Below, in pieces: positions 10,942 to 23,106 of a DNA stretch of 64,000 bases; position 1 is the first letter of the stretch; each line of letters begins with the position of its first letter. Source of the DNA: Streptomyces violaceusniger (lineage in GTDB: Bacteria; Actinomycetota; Actinomycetes; Streptomycetales; Streptomycetaceae). Under the pieces are notes generated by a model. The model had not been told where the DNA came from and made no database searches. It was given only the letters and a program-made list of their open reading frames with translations. The stretch is taken from positions 930,001 through 994,000 of the forward strand of contig BJHW01000002.1 of NCBI GenBank assembly GCA_005405945.1, read 5' to 3'. The position numbers were made by a program, and so were the translations under genes.

Positions 10942-13900
10942 GTGACGCACGCTAATGAAGAGAAGCTGGTCGACTATCTGAGGCGAGTGGCAGGCGATCT
11001 GCACGAAACGCGTCAGCGGCTGCGCGAGCTGGAGGACCGCTCCCAGGAGCCGGTGGCCGTGGTCGGCATGGCCTGCCGCTACCCCGGCGGGGCCGACTCG
11101 CCCGAGGCGCTGTGGCGGCTCCTGGCCTCCGGCGCGCACGCGATGGGGGAGTTCCCCACCGACCGCGGCTGGGACCTGGAGGGGCTGTTCCACCCGGACC
11201 CGGATCACCCCGGCACCAGCCACGCCCGTGAGGGCGGCTTCCTCTACGACGCCGACCGCTTCGACCCCGAGTTCTTCGGGATCAGCCCGCGCGAGGCGCT
11301 GGCCATCGACCCGCAGCAGCGGCTGCTGCTGGAGGTGTCCTGGGAGCTCCTCGAACGCGCCGGAATCGACCCGCTCTCGTTGAAGGGCAGCTCGACGGGG
11401 GTGTACGCCGGGACCGCGCTGCCCGGCTTCGGCACCCCGCACATCGAGAAGAGCGCCGAGGGCTATCTGGTGACGGGCAACGCGCCCAGTGTGCTCTCCG
11501 GCCGGGTGGCGTACACCCTCGGCCTGGAGGGGCCGGCCGTCACGGTGGACACGGCGTGCTCGTCCTCGCTGGTGTCGATGCACCTGGCCTGCCAGGCGCT
11601 GCGGCAGGGCGAGTGCACCCTGGCCCTGGCCGGCGGGGTGACGGTGATGGCCATCCCGAACGTCTTCACCGAGTTCTCCCGGCAGCGCGGACTGGCTCCG
11701 GACGGCCGGTGCAAGGCGTTCTCCGCCGACGCCGACGGCACCGCCTTCTCCGAGGGCGTCGGCCTGGTGCTGCTGGAGCGGCTGTCCGACGCACGGCGCC
11801 ACGGCCATCGGGTGCTCGCCGTGATCCGTGGATCGGCGGTCAACCAGGACGGCGCCTCCAACGGCCTGACCGCGCCCAACGGGCCCTCCCAACAGCGCGT
11901 CATCCTCCAGGCGTTGGCGAACGCGCGGCTGTCCCCGGCCGAGGTGGACGTGGTGGAGGCGCACGGCACCGGAACCCGCCTCGGCGATCCCATCGAGGCC
12001 CATGCGCTGCTCGCCACCTACGGCCGGGACCGGACCGAGGACCGGCCGCTGTGGCTGGGATCGGTCAAGTCCACCATCGGACACACCCAGGGCGCCGCGG
12101 GCGTGGCCGGTGTCATCAAGATGATCATGGCGATGCGCCATGAGACGCTTCCCGCCACCTTGCACGTCAAGCAGCCCACGCCCCACGTGGCATGGGACAC
12201 CGGCGCCGTACGCCTGCTCACCGAAGCCGTCGGCTGGCCGCGTGGCGAGCGGCCCCGCCGGGCCGCGGTGTCCTCCTTCGGGATCTCCGGGACCAACGCC
12301 CATCTGCTGCTCGAACAGCCCCCCGCCGACGAGCCCACCGCGTCGGACCGGGCCCCTGAGCCGACCGCCGCGGACGCGGCGCCGCAGGCCCGCCGTGTGG
12401 TGCCCTGGGTGGTGTCCGCCCGCACCGGCCAGGCGTTACGGGACCAGGCACAGGCGCTCGCCGCACACCTCACCACCCACCCCGCGCTGCCCGTGGCCGA
12501 TGTGGGCTGGTCGCTGGCCCGGACCCGCTCGGCCTTCGAGCACCGGGCCGTGGCCATCGGCGAGGACCGCGACGAACTGCTGGCCGCCGTGCGGGCCCTG
12601 GCCGACGGCCAGAGCCACCCCGGGCTGATCCGGGCCACGGCGGCGACCCGCTCCGGCGGCACCGCCTTCATGTTCACCGGTCAGGGCAGCCAACGTCCGG
12701 GTATGGGCCGTGAGCTGTACCGGACCTTCGAGGTGTTCGCCGCCGCTCTGGACGAGGTCTGCGCCCATCTCGATCCGCTGCCCGGCCAGCCGCTGCGCGA
12801 GATCCTCTTCGCGGCGGAGGACACCGACCAGGCGCGGGCCCTGCACGGCACCGGTGTGACCCAGGCGGCCCTCTTCGCCCTGGAGACCGCGCTCTTCCGG
12901 CTCGTCGAGTCGTTCGGCCACACCCCCTCGTTCCTGACCGGACACTCCGTCGGCGAACTGGTGGCCGCGCACGTGGCGGGCGTGCTGTCCCTGCCGGACG
13001 CCTGCGAACTCGTGGCCGCACGCGGCCGGTTGATGCAGGCGCTGCCGTCCGGCGGCGCCATGGCCGCCGTCGAAGCCACCGAGGAGCAGGTCCTCCCTCT
13101 GCTCGCGGGCCATGAGGACCGCGTGGCGCTCGCCGCCGTCAACGGCCCCACCTCGGTGGTCGTGTCCGGAGCCGCCGAAACCGTCGACGAGATCGCCCGC
13201 ACCCTGAAGGAGCGAGGGCACCGCACCAAGCGGCTCCGGGTCAGCCACGCCTTCCACTCGCCCCTGCTGGCCCCCGTGCTCGACGACTTCCGCGAGGTGG
13301 CGCGGCGGCTCACCTACCACGCACCGCGCATCCCGGTGATCTCCAACGTCACCGGCCGGCAGGCCGACTCCGAGCAGCTCCGCGACCCCGAGTACTGGGT
13401 GCGCCACGTCACCGAGCCCGTACGGTTCCACGACGGGCTGCGCACCCTGCACGGCGAAGGCGTGACGCGCTATCTCGAGCTCGGCCCGGACGCCGTCCTC
13501 ACCACCATGGCCCAGGACGCGCTGGCCGCCGACGCCTCCGACACTCCCGACGCCGTGCCCGTGTTCGCCACCGCCCTGCGCCCGGGCCGCGACGAGCCCC
13601 GTACGCTGCTGACCGCGCTCGCCCTGGCACACATCGACGGCGGCACGGTCGACTTCGCCGCCGCCCTCCCCGAGGACGCGGGCCGTGTCGACCTGCCCAC
13701 CTACCGGTTCCAGCGGCAGCGGTACTGGCGGCCCGTCCCGAACGCCACCGCCGACGTACGCGCCGTCGGCCTCGGCGCCACCGGCCATCCCCTGCTCCAG
13801 GCCGCCGTGGAGACACCCGACGGCGGGCTGCTGCTCACCGGACGGCTGTCCGCGCACACCCACGCCTGGCTCGCCGACCACACCATCGCGGACAGCGTCC

Positions 13901-16900
13901 CCCTGCCCGGTACGGCCCTGCTGGAGCTGGCCCTCCTCGCCGCCGCGCACACCGGCCGCGAGCTGGTCGACGACCTCACCCTGGAGACGCCGCTGATCCT
14001 GCCCGCCTCCGGCGCGGTACATATCCAGCTCGCCGTCACCCCGCCCGACGAGGCCGGACGACGGACCGTCACCATCGCCTCGCGCCCCGCCGACGAGGGC
14101 GGCGACTCCCTGGACGCACCGGCCGCCTGGCGCCACCACGCCACCGGCCTCCTGGCCGCCGCCACGCCACCGCCCGACGACGAGCCGTCGGCCACCGCCT
14201 GGCCACCCGCCGGGGCCGTCCCGGTCGACGTGGCGGACCTGTACGAGCGCCTGGCCGCGCAGGGATACGCCTACGGGCCCGCGTTCCGTGGTCTGCACAC
14301 CGCATGGCGGCTCGGCGAGGAGATGTTCGCCGAGGTACGGCTGGCCCCGAGCAGCGCGGCGAGGCCGACGGGTACGGGCTGCACCCCGCCCTGCTCGACA
14401 GCGCCCTGCACCCGGTGGAGGAGCTCTTCGGCGGCATGGGTCGTTTCGGAGGCGACCACGCGCCGGACGGCGGCGAGGGGACCGTCCGGCTGCCGTTCTC
14501 CTTCGGCGGGGTGCGGCTCTTCGCCACCGGCGCCACCCGGCTGCGCGTACGCATCGCCCCCACCGCCCCGGACACCGTCACCCTGAGGCTGACCGACGAC
14601 CACGGCGCGCCCGTGGCCACCATCGACGCGCTCGGGCTGCGGGAGGTCTCCGCCGACCGCTGGCGCTCCGCCCGCGCCGCCACAGCCGGTGCCCCGCTGT
14701 ACCGCCTGGACTGGCAGCCGTATCCGGTCTCCGCCGACGCGGCTCCGCCCACGGCGAGTTGGGCGCTCATCGGATCCCAGGACCCGGACCCGGACCTCCC
14801 GGCCCATCCGGATCTGGCCGCCCTGCGGGCCGCCCTCGACGGCGGGCAGCCCGCCCCCGACATCGTCATCCTCGAATGCCCCGGTACACCGGACACCTCG
14901 CCACACCCCGACGAGACACCCGCCCGCGTACGCGCGGCGGTCCATCATGTCCTCGACGCGCTGCGCACCTGGCTGACGGACGAGCGGTTCAGCGGGGCCC
15001 GGCTGGTCATCGCCACCCGTGGCGCGGTCGCCACCGGACCCGGGGACGGGCCCGCCGACCTGACCACCGCGCCCGCATGGGGCCTGGTCCGCGCCGCCCA
15101 GGCCGAACACCCCGAGCGCATCCTGCTGCTCGACCTGGACGACGACCCCGCCTCGCGCGAGGCCCTGCGCACCGTCCTTCCGGCCGCCGTCGCCGGTGCC
15201 GAATCCGAGGTGGCGGTGCGGGCGGGAACGGCCCACGTACCCCGTCTGGTCACGGTCCGCCCCGACCAGGACACCCCGCCCCGCGCCCTCGACCCGGACG
15301 GCACGGCACTGATCACCGGTGGCACCGGAGCGCTGGGCCGGCTGGTGGCCCGCCATCTGGTCTCCGCACACGGCGCCCGCCATCTGCTGCTGGTCAGCCG
15401 GCGCGGTGGCATCACGGAGGACATCGACGCGTTCGCGGACGAACTGACCGCGCTGGGCGCGGCGGACGTACGCGTCACGGCGTGCGACGCCGCCGACCCC
15501 GAGGCGCTGGCCGCCCTGCTCGCCACCGTCCCCGAAGAGCATCCGCTGACGGCCGTCGTGCACGCCGCGGGGGTGCTCGACGACGGTGTGGTCACCGCCA
15601 TGACGCCCGAGCAACTCGACACCGTCCTCGCCCCCAAGCTGGACGCCGCATGGCATCTGCACCGGCTGACCCGGGACATGGATCCGGCCGCGTTCGTGAT
15701 GTTCTCCTCCGCCGCCTCCATCATGGGCAGCGGCGGCCAGGCCAACTACGCCGCGGCCAACATGTTCCTCAACGCCCTCGCAGAACACCGCCGCGCCGAG
15801 GGGCGGACGGCCCATGCGCTGGCCTGGGGGCTGCTGGCGTCCGCCGGTGGTATGACCGGCCACCTGGACGACGCGGACCTCGCCCGGATGGCCCGCTCCG
15901 GTGTCGCCGCCGTCTCAGGCGAGCAGGCCCTCACACTGCTCGACGCGGCACTCACCACCGACCACCCCACGCTCGTCCCCGCGCGCTTCGACCTCGCGGC
16001 GCTGCGCACCCGGGCCGCCGCCGGGCCACTTCCGCCCGTGCTGCGGCGGCTGGTGCACGTCCCCACGCGAGCCGCCCGGAACACCGGGTCGGGCTCCTTG
16101 TCCGGGCGGCTCGCCGGACTGTCCACCGAGGAGCAGGACCGGCTCATCGGAGAGCTGGTGCGCGACCAGGTGGCCACCGTGCTCGCCCATCCCGCACCGG
16201 AGGCCATCGACCTGGGCAGGGCCTTCCAGGACCTCGGCTTCGACTCGCTCACGGCGCTCGACCTGCGCAACCGGCTCAACGCCGCCACCGGCACCCGGAT
16301 CCCGGCCACCGTCATCTTCGACTATCCGACCCCCGACGCCCTGGTGCGCTTCCTGCGGGAGCGGCTGGTCGGCGCACCGGCCGGGACACCGCTCCCGGCG
16401 ACGCCGGCCGTCGTGGCCACCGACGACGACCCGATCGCCATCGTCGGCATGGCCTGCCGCTACCCGGGTGGCGTCGGCTCCCCCGAGGAGCTGTGGCGGC
16501 TGGTGGCCGAGGGCGTGGACGCGATCGGGGAGTTCCCCGCGGACCGTGGCTGGGACCTCGCGGGCCTCTTCGACCCCGACCCGGACCACACCGGCACCAG
16601 CTACGCCCGCGAGGGCGGATTCCTCTACGAGGCGCCGCGGTTCGACGCCGAGTTCTTCGGAATCTCACCCCGCGAGGCGCTGGCCACCGACCCCCAGCAG
16701 CGGCTGCTGCTGGAGACCGCGTGGCAGGCGTTCGAGAGCGCGGGCATCGACCCGGTGAGCCTGCGCGGCAGCCGCAGCGCGGTGATCACCGGGGTGATGT
16801 ACGACGACTACGGCAGCCGCTTCCTGGGCCGCACCCCGGAGGGCGTCGAGGGCCGGCTGATGACCGGCAGCACACCGAGCATCGCCTCCGGCCGGGTGGC

Positions 16901-19900
16901 GTTCACCTTCGGCCTGGAGGGGCCCGCGGTGACGGTGGACACGGCGTGTTCGTCGTCGCTGGTGGCTATGCATCTCGCGGCACAAGCGCTGCGGCAGGGG
17001 GAGTGCACCCTGGCCCTGGCCGGTGGTGTCACGGTGATGGCCACACCGAACACCTTCGTGGAGTTCTCGCGGCAGCGCGGACTGGCCCCGGACGGCCGCT
17101 GCAAGCCGTTCGCCGCGGCGGCCGACGGCACCGGCTGGGGCGAGGGCATCGGGCTGCTCGTCCTGGAGCGGCTGTCGGACGCGCGCCGCAACGGCCGCGA
17201 GGTGCAGGCGGTGATCCGTGGATCGGCGGTCAACCAGGACGGCGCGTCCAACGGTCTGACCGCGCCGAACGGGCCATCGCAGCAACGGGTGATCCGCCAG
17301 GCCCTGGCCACCGCACGCCTTTCCCCGGCGGACGTCGACGTGGTCGAGGCCCACGGAACGGGCACCACGCTCGGCGACCCCATCGAGGCCCAGGCCCTGC
17401 TGGCCACGTACGGCCGGGAGCGGCCGGAGGGCCGTCCGCTGTGGCTCGGCTCCATCAAGTCCAACATCGGTCATACGCAGGCCGCCGCGGGCGTGGCGGG
17501 TGTGATCAAGATGGTGATGGCGATGCGCCATGGCCTGCTGCCCGCCTCACTGCACATCGATGAGCCGAGCCCGCATGTGGAGTGGGACGACGACGGGGTG
17601 CGGCTGCTGACCCAGGCGGTCGAGTGGCCGACGGACGAGCGCCCGCGCCGGGCCGGTGTGTCGTCCTTCGGCATCAGCGGCACCAACGCCCATGTCATTC
17701 TTGAACAGGCCCCCGACCAGGCCGGACGCCCCGAGCAGGAGCCCGAGTCCGATGGCCCCCGGGTGGTGCCCTGGGTACTGTCCGCGCGGGGTGCGGGCGC
17801 GCTCCGGGACCAGGCGCGGGTGCTGGCCGCGCGGCTGACCACCGGTCCCACGGCCTCTCCCGTCGAGGTGGGCTGGTCCCTCATCCGCTCCCGCACCCTG
17901 TTCGACCACCGCGCCGTGGTGGTCGGCGAGAGCCGCGCCGACCTGATGGCGGCCATCGAGGCCCTGGCGGCCGACGAGACACACCCCGGCGTGGTGCACA
18001 CGGGCACGGCCGCCACCACGGGCGGCGCGGGCCCGGTGCTGGTCTTCCCCGGCCAGGGCTCGCAGTGGATCGGGATGGGCGCCGGACTGCTGGACGCCTC
18101 ACCGGTGTTCGCCGCCCGGGTGGCCGAGTGCGAGCGAGCGCTCGCGCCCCATGTCGACTGGTCGCTCACCGATGTGCTGCGCGGTGTGGACGGCGCGGGC
18201 GACCTGAGCCGGGTGGATGTGGTGCAGCCGGTGCTCTGGGCGGTGATGCTGTCCCTGGCCGCCGTATGGGCGGGCCATGGGGTGCGGCCCGCCGCCGTCG
18301 TGGGCCACAGCCAGGGCGAGATCGCCGCCGCCTGCGTGGCCGGGGCGCTCACCTTGGAGGACGGCGCCCGGATCGTGGCCCTGCGCAGCCGGGCGCTGCG
18401 GCAACTGGCCGGAGGCGGGGCCATGGCCTCCCTCGGCGTGGGCCAGGAACAGGCCACGGACCTGCTGTCCGGGCTCGGCGACCGCGCCGCCGCCGTGGTC
18501 GTGGCCGCCGTGAACGGCCCCGCCTCCACGGTGGTGTCCGGCCCGCCGGAGCAGGTGGCCGCGGCCGTGGCCACCTGCCGTGACACCGGGGAACGGGCCC
18601 GGACGATCGAGGTGGACTACGCCTCGCACAGTCCCCAGGTCGATGAGATCGCCGACGAACTCATCATGCTGCTCAGGGGAGTTGAGCCGATCGCGGCGCC
18701 CGCGTCCGGAGTGGTGTTCTACTCCACCGTGACCGGTGGCCGGGCCGACGGCTCCGTCCTGGACACGGGCTACTGGGTACGGAATCTGCGGGAGCGGGTG
18801 CGGTTCGCCGACGCGATCCAGGCGCTGCTCGCCGCTGGCCACCGGGTGTTCATCGAGGCCAGCACCCACCCCGTCCTCACGGTGGGCATGCAGGAGAGCT
18901 TCGAGGAGGCGGGCGTCCCCGCCGCCACCGTCCCCACCCTGCGCCGGGACCACGGGGATCTCGCCCAGCTGGTGCGATCGCTGGCCCAGGCGTTCACCGC
19001 GGGGATCGACGTCGACTGGACCACGCTGTTCCCCACCGACCCCGCGCCCCGCACCGTGCCACTGCCCACCTACGCCTTCCAGCGCGAGCGCTACTGGCTC
19101 GAGGGCACCGCCGGCCGGGGCGGCGACCCCACCGACCTCGGCCTGGTCTCCACCGAACACCCGCTCCTCGGCGCGGCCGTGGAGCTGGCCGACGGCAGCA
19201 CCCATCTGCTCACCGGACGGCTCACGGCCGGTGGCGGCGAGGGCTGGCTCGGCGAACACGTGGTGGCGGGCGCCCCGTTGGTCCCGGGCGCGGCCCAGGT
19301 CGAATGGGCGCTGCGGGCCGCCGACGTGGCGGGTTGCGGCACGGTGGAGGAAATCGCCTTGCAGGTCCCGCTCGTCCTCCCCGACACCGGCGGGCTGCGC
19401 GTCCAGGTGGTGGTGGGCGAGGCCGCCGACGACGGATGCCGCGACGTACGGGTGTACTCCCGGCCCGACCGCGACGCCGAAGCCACCGGGGACCCGGTCT
19501 GGGTGTGCCATGCGGTCGGCGTACTCGGCCCCCACGGCGAACCGGCACCCCGGCCCTCCGGGGTGTGGCCCCCGCCGGGCGCGGAACCGGTGGACATCGA
19601 CGGCTTCTACGAGCGTGCCGAGGCCGCCGGATACGGATACGGGCCCGCGTTCCAGGGCGTCCGCAAGTTGTGGCGCGACGGTGTGGATGTGCTGGCCGAG
19701 GTGGCGCTGCCCGAAGCCGCGGGCGATCAGGCCGGATTCGGCATCCACCCGGCGCTGCTGGACGCCGCGCTGCACCCGGCGTCCCTCCTCGACCGGCCCG
19801 ACCAGCCCCAGGAGCGGCACGACGACGGCCAGGTGTGGCTGCCGTTCGCCTGGAACGGGGTGTCGCTGTGGGCGGCCGGAGCGACCACCGTACGCGTCCG

Positions 19901-22900
19901 GCTGTCCCCGCGTGAGCAGGGCGCGGACGGTGAGCGGGCGCTGCGCATCGCCGTGGCCGACGCCGTGGGCGACCCGGTGCTGACGGTCGACTCGCTGGTG
20001 CTGCGCCCCGCCCGTGCGGATCAGCTGCGGACCGCCGGGCGGGGTGCCGTGGACGGGCTGTTCACCCTGGACTGGATCCCGCTCCCCGAGTCGGCGCCCG
20101 GTGCGGACACGGGGCTGCCCCAGCCGGTGGCCGGCGACGGCGGCTGGGTGGCGCTGGGCTCCGAGTGCCTGGACTGGGCCCCCTCGGGCGTGGTCCGCCA
20201 CCCGGACCTGGAGTCGCTGGTCGCGGCGATCGACGCCGGGACCCCGGCGCCCTCGGTGGCGCTGACCGCCGTACCGGCCTCGGCCACCGCCGTACCGGCC
20301 TCGGCCACCGCCGTACCGGCCTCGGCCACCGCCGTGGACATCGTGGCCGCGGAGGCCGATGCCCTGGCGGCCGTACGGCGCACCCTCGAGGTGTTGCGGG
20401 GCTGGCTGGCCGAACCCCGGCTGGCCGAGAGCCGCTTGGTCGTGGTGACACACGGCGCGGTCGCGGCCGGTGGCCCGGTGGCGAAGGGCCCCGGCTCGGG
20501 GGCCGTGGACACGGCCGGTGCGGCGGTGTGGGGGCTGCTGCGCAGCGCACAGGCGGAGAACCCGGACCGGTTCATCCTGCTCGACCGCGATCCGCACGGC
20601 ACGCCCGACCCCGACGAGATCGGCGCGGCGCTGCTGGACGGTGTGCTGAGGGCCGTAGCCCTGGACGAACAGCAGGTGGCGGTGGGCTCCGGCCGGGTGT
20701 GGGCGCCGCGTCTGACGCGCGCGGGCGGCCCCGGCAGCGGAGGCCTGGTGGGCCCGGTGGCGCAGCCCGCGTGGCGGCTCGCCGTGGCGGGCGCGTCCAC
20801 CGTGGACAATGTGACACCCGTGCCGTGTCCCGAGGTGCTCGAGCCGCTGGGGCCGGGAGAGGTCCGGATCGCCGTGCACGCGGCGGGCATGAACTTCCGC
20901 GACGCGCTCATCGTCGTCGGGATGTATCCCGGGGGCGGGGTGTTCCGCGGCAGCGAGGGCGCCGGAGTGGTGGTGGACATCGGCCCGGAGGTCACCGGGC
21001 TCGCGGTGGGCGACCGGGTCATGGGCCTGTTCGAGGGCGCGTTCGGACCGTGGGCGGTGGCGGACGCGCGCATGGTCGTGCCGATCCCCGACGGCTGGAG
21101 CTTCCGGCAGGCGGCCGCCGTTCCGGTGGTGTTCCTCACCGCCTGGTACGGGCTGGTGGACCTGGCCGGGTTGCGGAACGGCGAAACGGTGCTGATCCAC
21201 GCCGCCACCGGCGGTGTGGGCATGGCGGCGGTGCAGATCGCGCGCTATCTGGGGCGGAGGTCTACGCGACGGCGAGCCCCGGCAAGCACGGGGTGCTGGA
21301 GGAGATGGGCATCGATCAGGCCCACCGGGCGTCGTCGCGAGATCTGGACTTCGAGGAGGTGTTCCGCGAGGCCACCGGCGGACGCGGGGTCGATGTGGTG
21401 CTCAACAGCCTCGCCGGACCCTTCGTGGACGCCTCCCTGCGGCTGCTGGCCGACGGTGGACGGCTCTCGGAGATGGGCAAGACCGACATCCGTGGTCCGG
21501 AACAGCTCGCGGGCGTGGGTACGGGCATCCGCTATCGCGCCTTCGACCTGGTCCCCGACGCCGGGCCGGACCGCATCGGGGAGATGCTGCGCGAGGTGAG
21601 CGCGCTGTTCGCCGCCGGAGTGCTGCGGCCCGCACCCGTACGACCCTGGCCGCTCAGCCGGGCGCGGGACGCGCTGCGGCAGCTGAGCCAGGCCAAGCAC
21701 ACCGGCAAGCTGGTGCTGGACGTACCCGCCGCGGTCGACCCGGACGGCACGGTCCTCATCACCGGTGGCACCGGCACCCTGGGCGCCTACATCGCCGAAC
21801 ACCTCGTCCGCGCGTGGGGCTCGGCCATCTGCTGCTGGTGAGCAGGCGGGGGCCGGACGCTCCGGGCGCCCGCGACCTGGCCGCCCGGCTGGAGGAGCTG
21901 GGCGCGCGAGTGCGCGTCGCGGCGGCGGATGTCACCGACGCCTCGGCGGTGGCGGAGCTGGTGGCGGGGGTCGATCCCGAGCATCCGCTGACCGGAGTCA
22001 TCCACGCCACCGGTGTGCTGGACGACGCGGTGGTCACCTCACAGACCCCGAGCGGTTGGCGCGGGTCTGGACGGCCAAGGCCACGGCAGCGGCCCATCTG
22101 CACACGGCGACGGCCCATCTGCGGCTCGGCATGTTCGTCCTCTTCTCCTCCGCCGCGGGCACACTCGGCAGCCCGGGACAGGCCAACTACGCCGCCGCCA
22201 ACGCCTTTTGTGACGCGCTCGCCGCCCACCGACGGGCCGTCGGACTGCCGGGTGTCTCGATCGCCTGGGGCCTGTGGGCCGACGCCAGCGGCATGACCGG
22301 ACACCTGGCCGATGCGGATCTGGCCCGGATGTCCCGTACCGGCGTAGCCTCCCTCAGCACCCGCCACGGTCTGGCGCTGCTCGACGCCGCCGTGCAGCAC
22401 GGCGGTGCCCGTCTGGTCGCCGCCCAGGTGGATCCCCGCACCCTCGCCGGGCTGCCCGCCGACAGCCTGCCCGCCACGCTGCGCGCTCTGGCCGCCACGG
22501 GTGGCGGTGGCGGCGCCGGGCGGCGCACCGCGGCGGCGGCCGGGGAGGACCGGCAGGTCGACTGGGGCGCCCGCCTCGCGGGCCTGTCCACGGCCGAACG
22601 GCACCGCCTCGTGCTCAACCTGGTGCGTGGCCACGCCGCCACGGTGCTCGGACACGCCGATGTGGACGCCGTGCAGGCCGAGGCCAGCTTCAAGGAGCTG
22701 GGCTTCGACTCGCTGACCGCCGTCGAACTGCGCAACCGGCTCGCCGCCGCCACCGGACTGCGCCTGCCCGCCGGGATGGTCTTCGACTACCCGGAAGCGG
22801 CCGTACTCGCCGACTACCTGCTGGAGCGGCTGGCCCCCGGCGACGGGGCCGCGCCAGGGCGGGACGCCGTCGACCCGGTCCTGGGCGAGCTGGCCAGGCT

Positions 22901-23090
22901 GGAGACCACCTTGGCCACGCTCGACACGGACGACGAAGGCCGGCAGCGGATCACCCAACGGCTGGGCGCCCTGCTGGCGAAGTGGAACGGCGGCGGGTCC
23001 GGCGGCCCGGCCGACGCGACCGGCTTCGACGCCCTCGAAGCCGCCTCGGACGACGAGATGTTCGAGCTCATTGACCGTGAACTGCCCTGA
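10942..23090 (+). CDS. Bimodular type I PKS: KS-AT-DH-KR-ACP / KS-AT-DH-ER-KR-ACP (modules 3 and 4)
   Basis: About 4050 residues after frame correction, beginning at GTG 10942 with docking helix THANEEKLVDYLRRV. Module 3 spans 11050-16370 and module 4 spans 16430-22840. The C-terminal docking helix ends ELIDRELP. This is a different docking class from the preceding two genes, and it matches the MSGTEEKLRQYLK start of the next gene. Four frame breaks occur: C-run 14345-14348, G-run 21251-21254, about 21816-21824, and C-run 22046-22049. All are single-base losses and each is repaired by one G or C. Three of them lie in the ER/KR of module 4; taken literally they would destroy that module, so sequencing error is much the likelier explanation. 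Stop to next start is 16 bp with a GGAGG ribosome binding site. Confidence 0.93.
11050..16370 (+). other. PKS module 3: malonyl-specific KS-AT-DH-KR-ACP
   Basis: Domains: KS 11050-12310 (VDTACSSS), AT 12660-13560 with GHSVGE and HAFH at 13246-13257 (malonyl-CoA), DH 13780-14670 (HTIADSVPLP, LHPALLDSALH), KR 15290-15960 (TGGTGALG, LDD, QANYAAAN), ACP 16120-16350 (GFDSL). No ER lies between the KR halves. The predicted product is an alpha-unsubstituted E-alkene: C24=C25 in the nigericin model, the first of three epoxidation sites. Confidence 0.86.
16430..22840 (+). other. PKS module 4: methylmalonyl, fully reducing
   Basis: Domains: KS 16430-17700, AT 18040-18950 (GHSQGE, YASH 18618-18629), DH 19150-20020 (HVVAGAPLVP), ER 20790-21700 with Tyr at codon 20925-20927, KR 21740-22400 (LDD, QANYAAAN), ACP 22600-22830. 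Predicted to add C22 (methyl) and reduce C23. The Y-type ER predicts a 2S methyl. Confidence 0.85.
20265..20337 (+). repeat. Tandem 21-bp repeat in the KR structural region of module 4
   Basis: Three copies of a 21-bp unit, ACCGCCGTACCGGCCTCGGC plus C, encode (TAVPASA)n in the loop between structural elements ahead of the ER. The repeat is in frame and so only lengthens a surface loop. Confidence 0.88.
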
Positions 23091-23106
23091 TGGAGGCGCG
23101 GAACTG
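23091..23106 (+). promoter_or_regulatory. Ribosome binding site for the modules 5-6 PKS
   Basis: GGAGG at 23092-23096 lies ten bases before ATG 23107 in a 16-bp gap. This fixes the start at the MSGTEEKLRQYLKK docking helix. The equivalent gap at 47460-47475 shares the GACTG/AACTG-ATG ending. Confidence 0.7.
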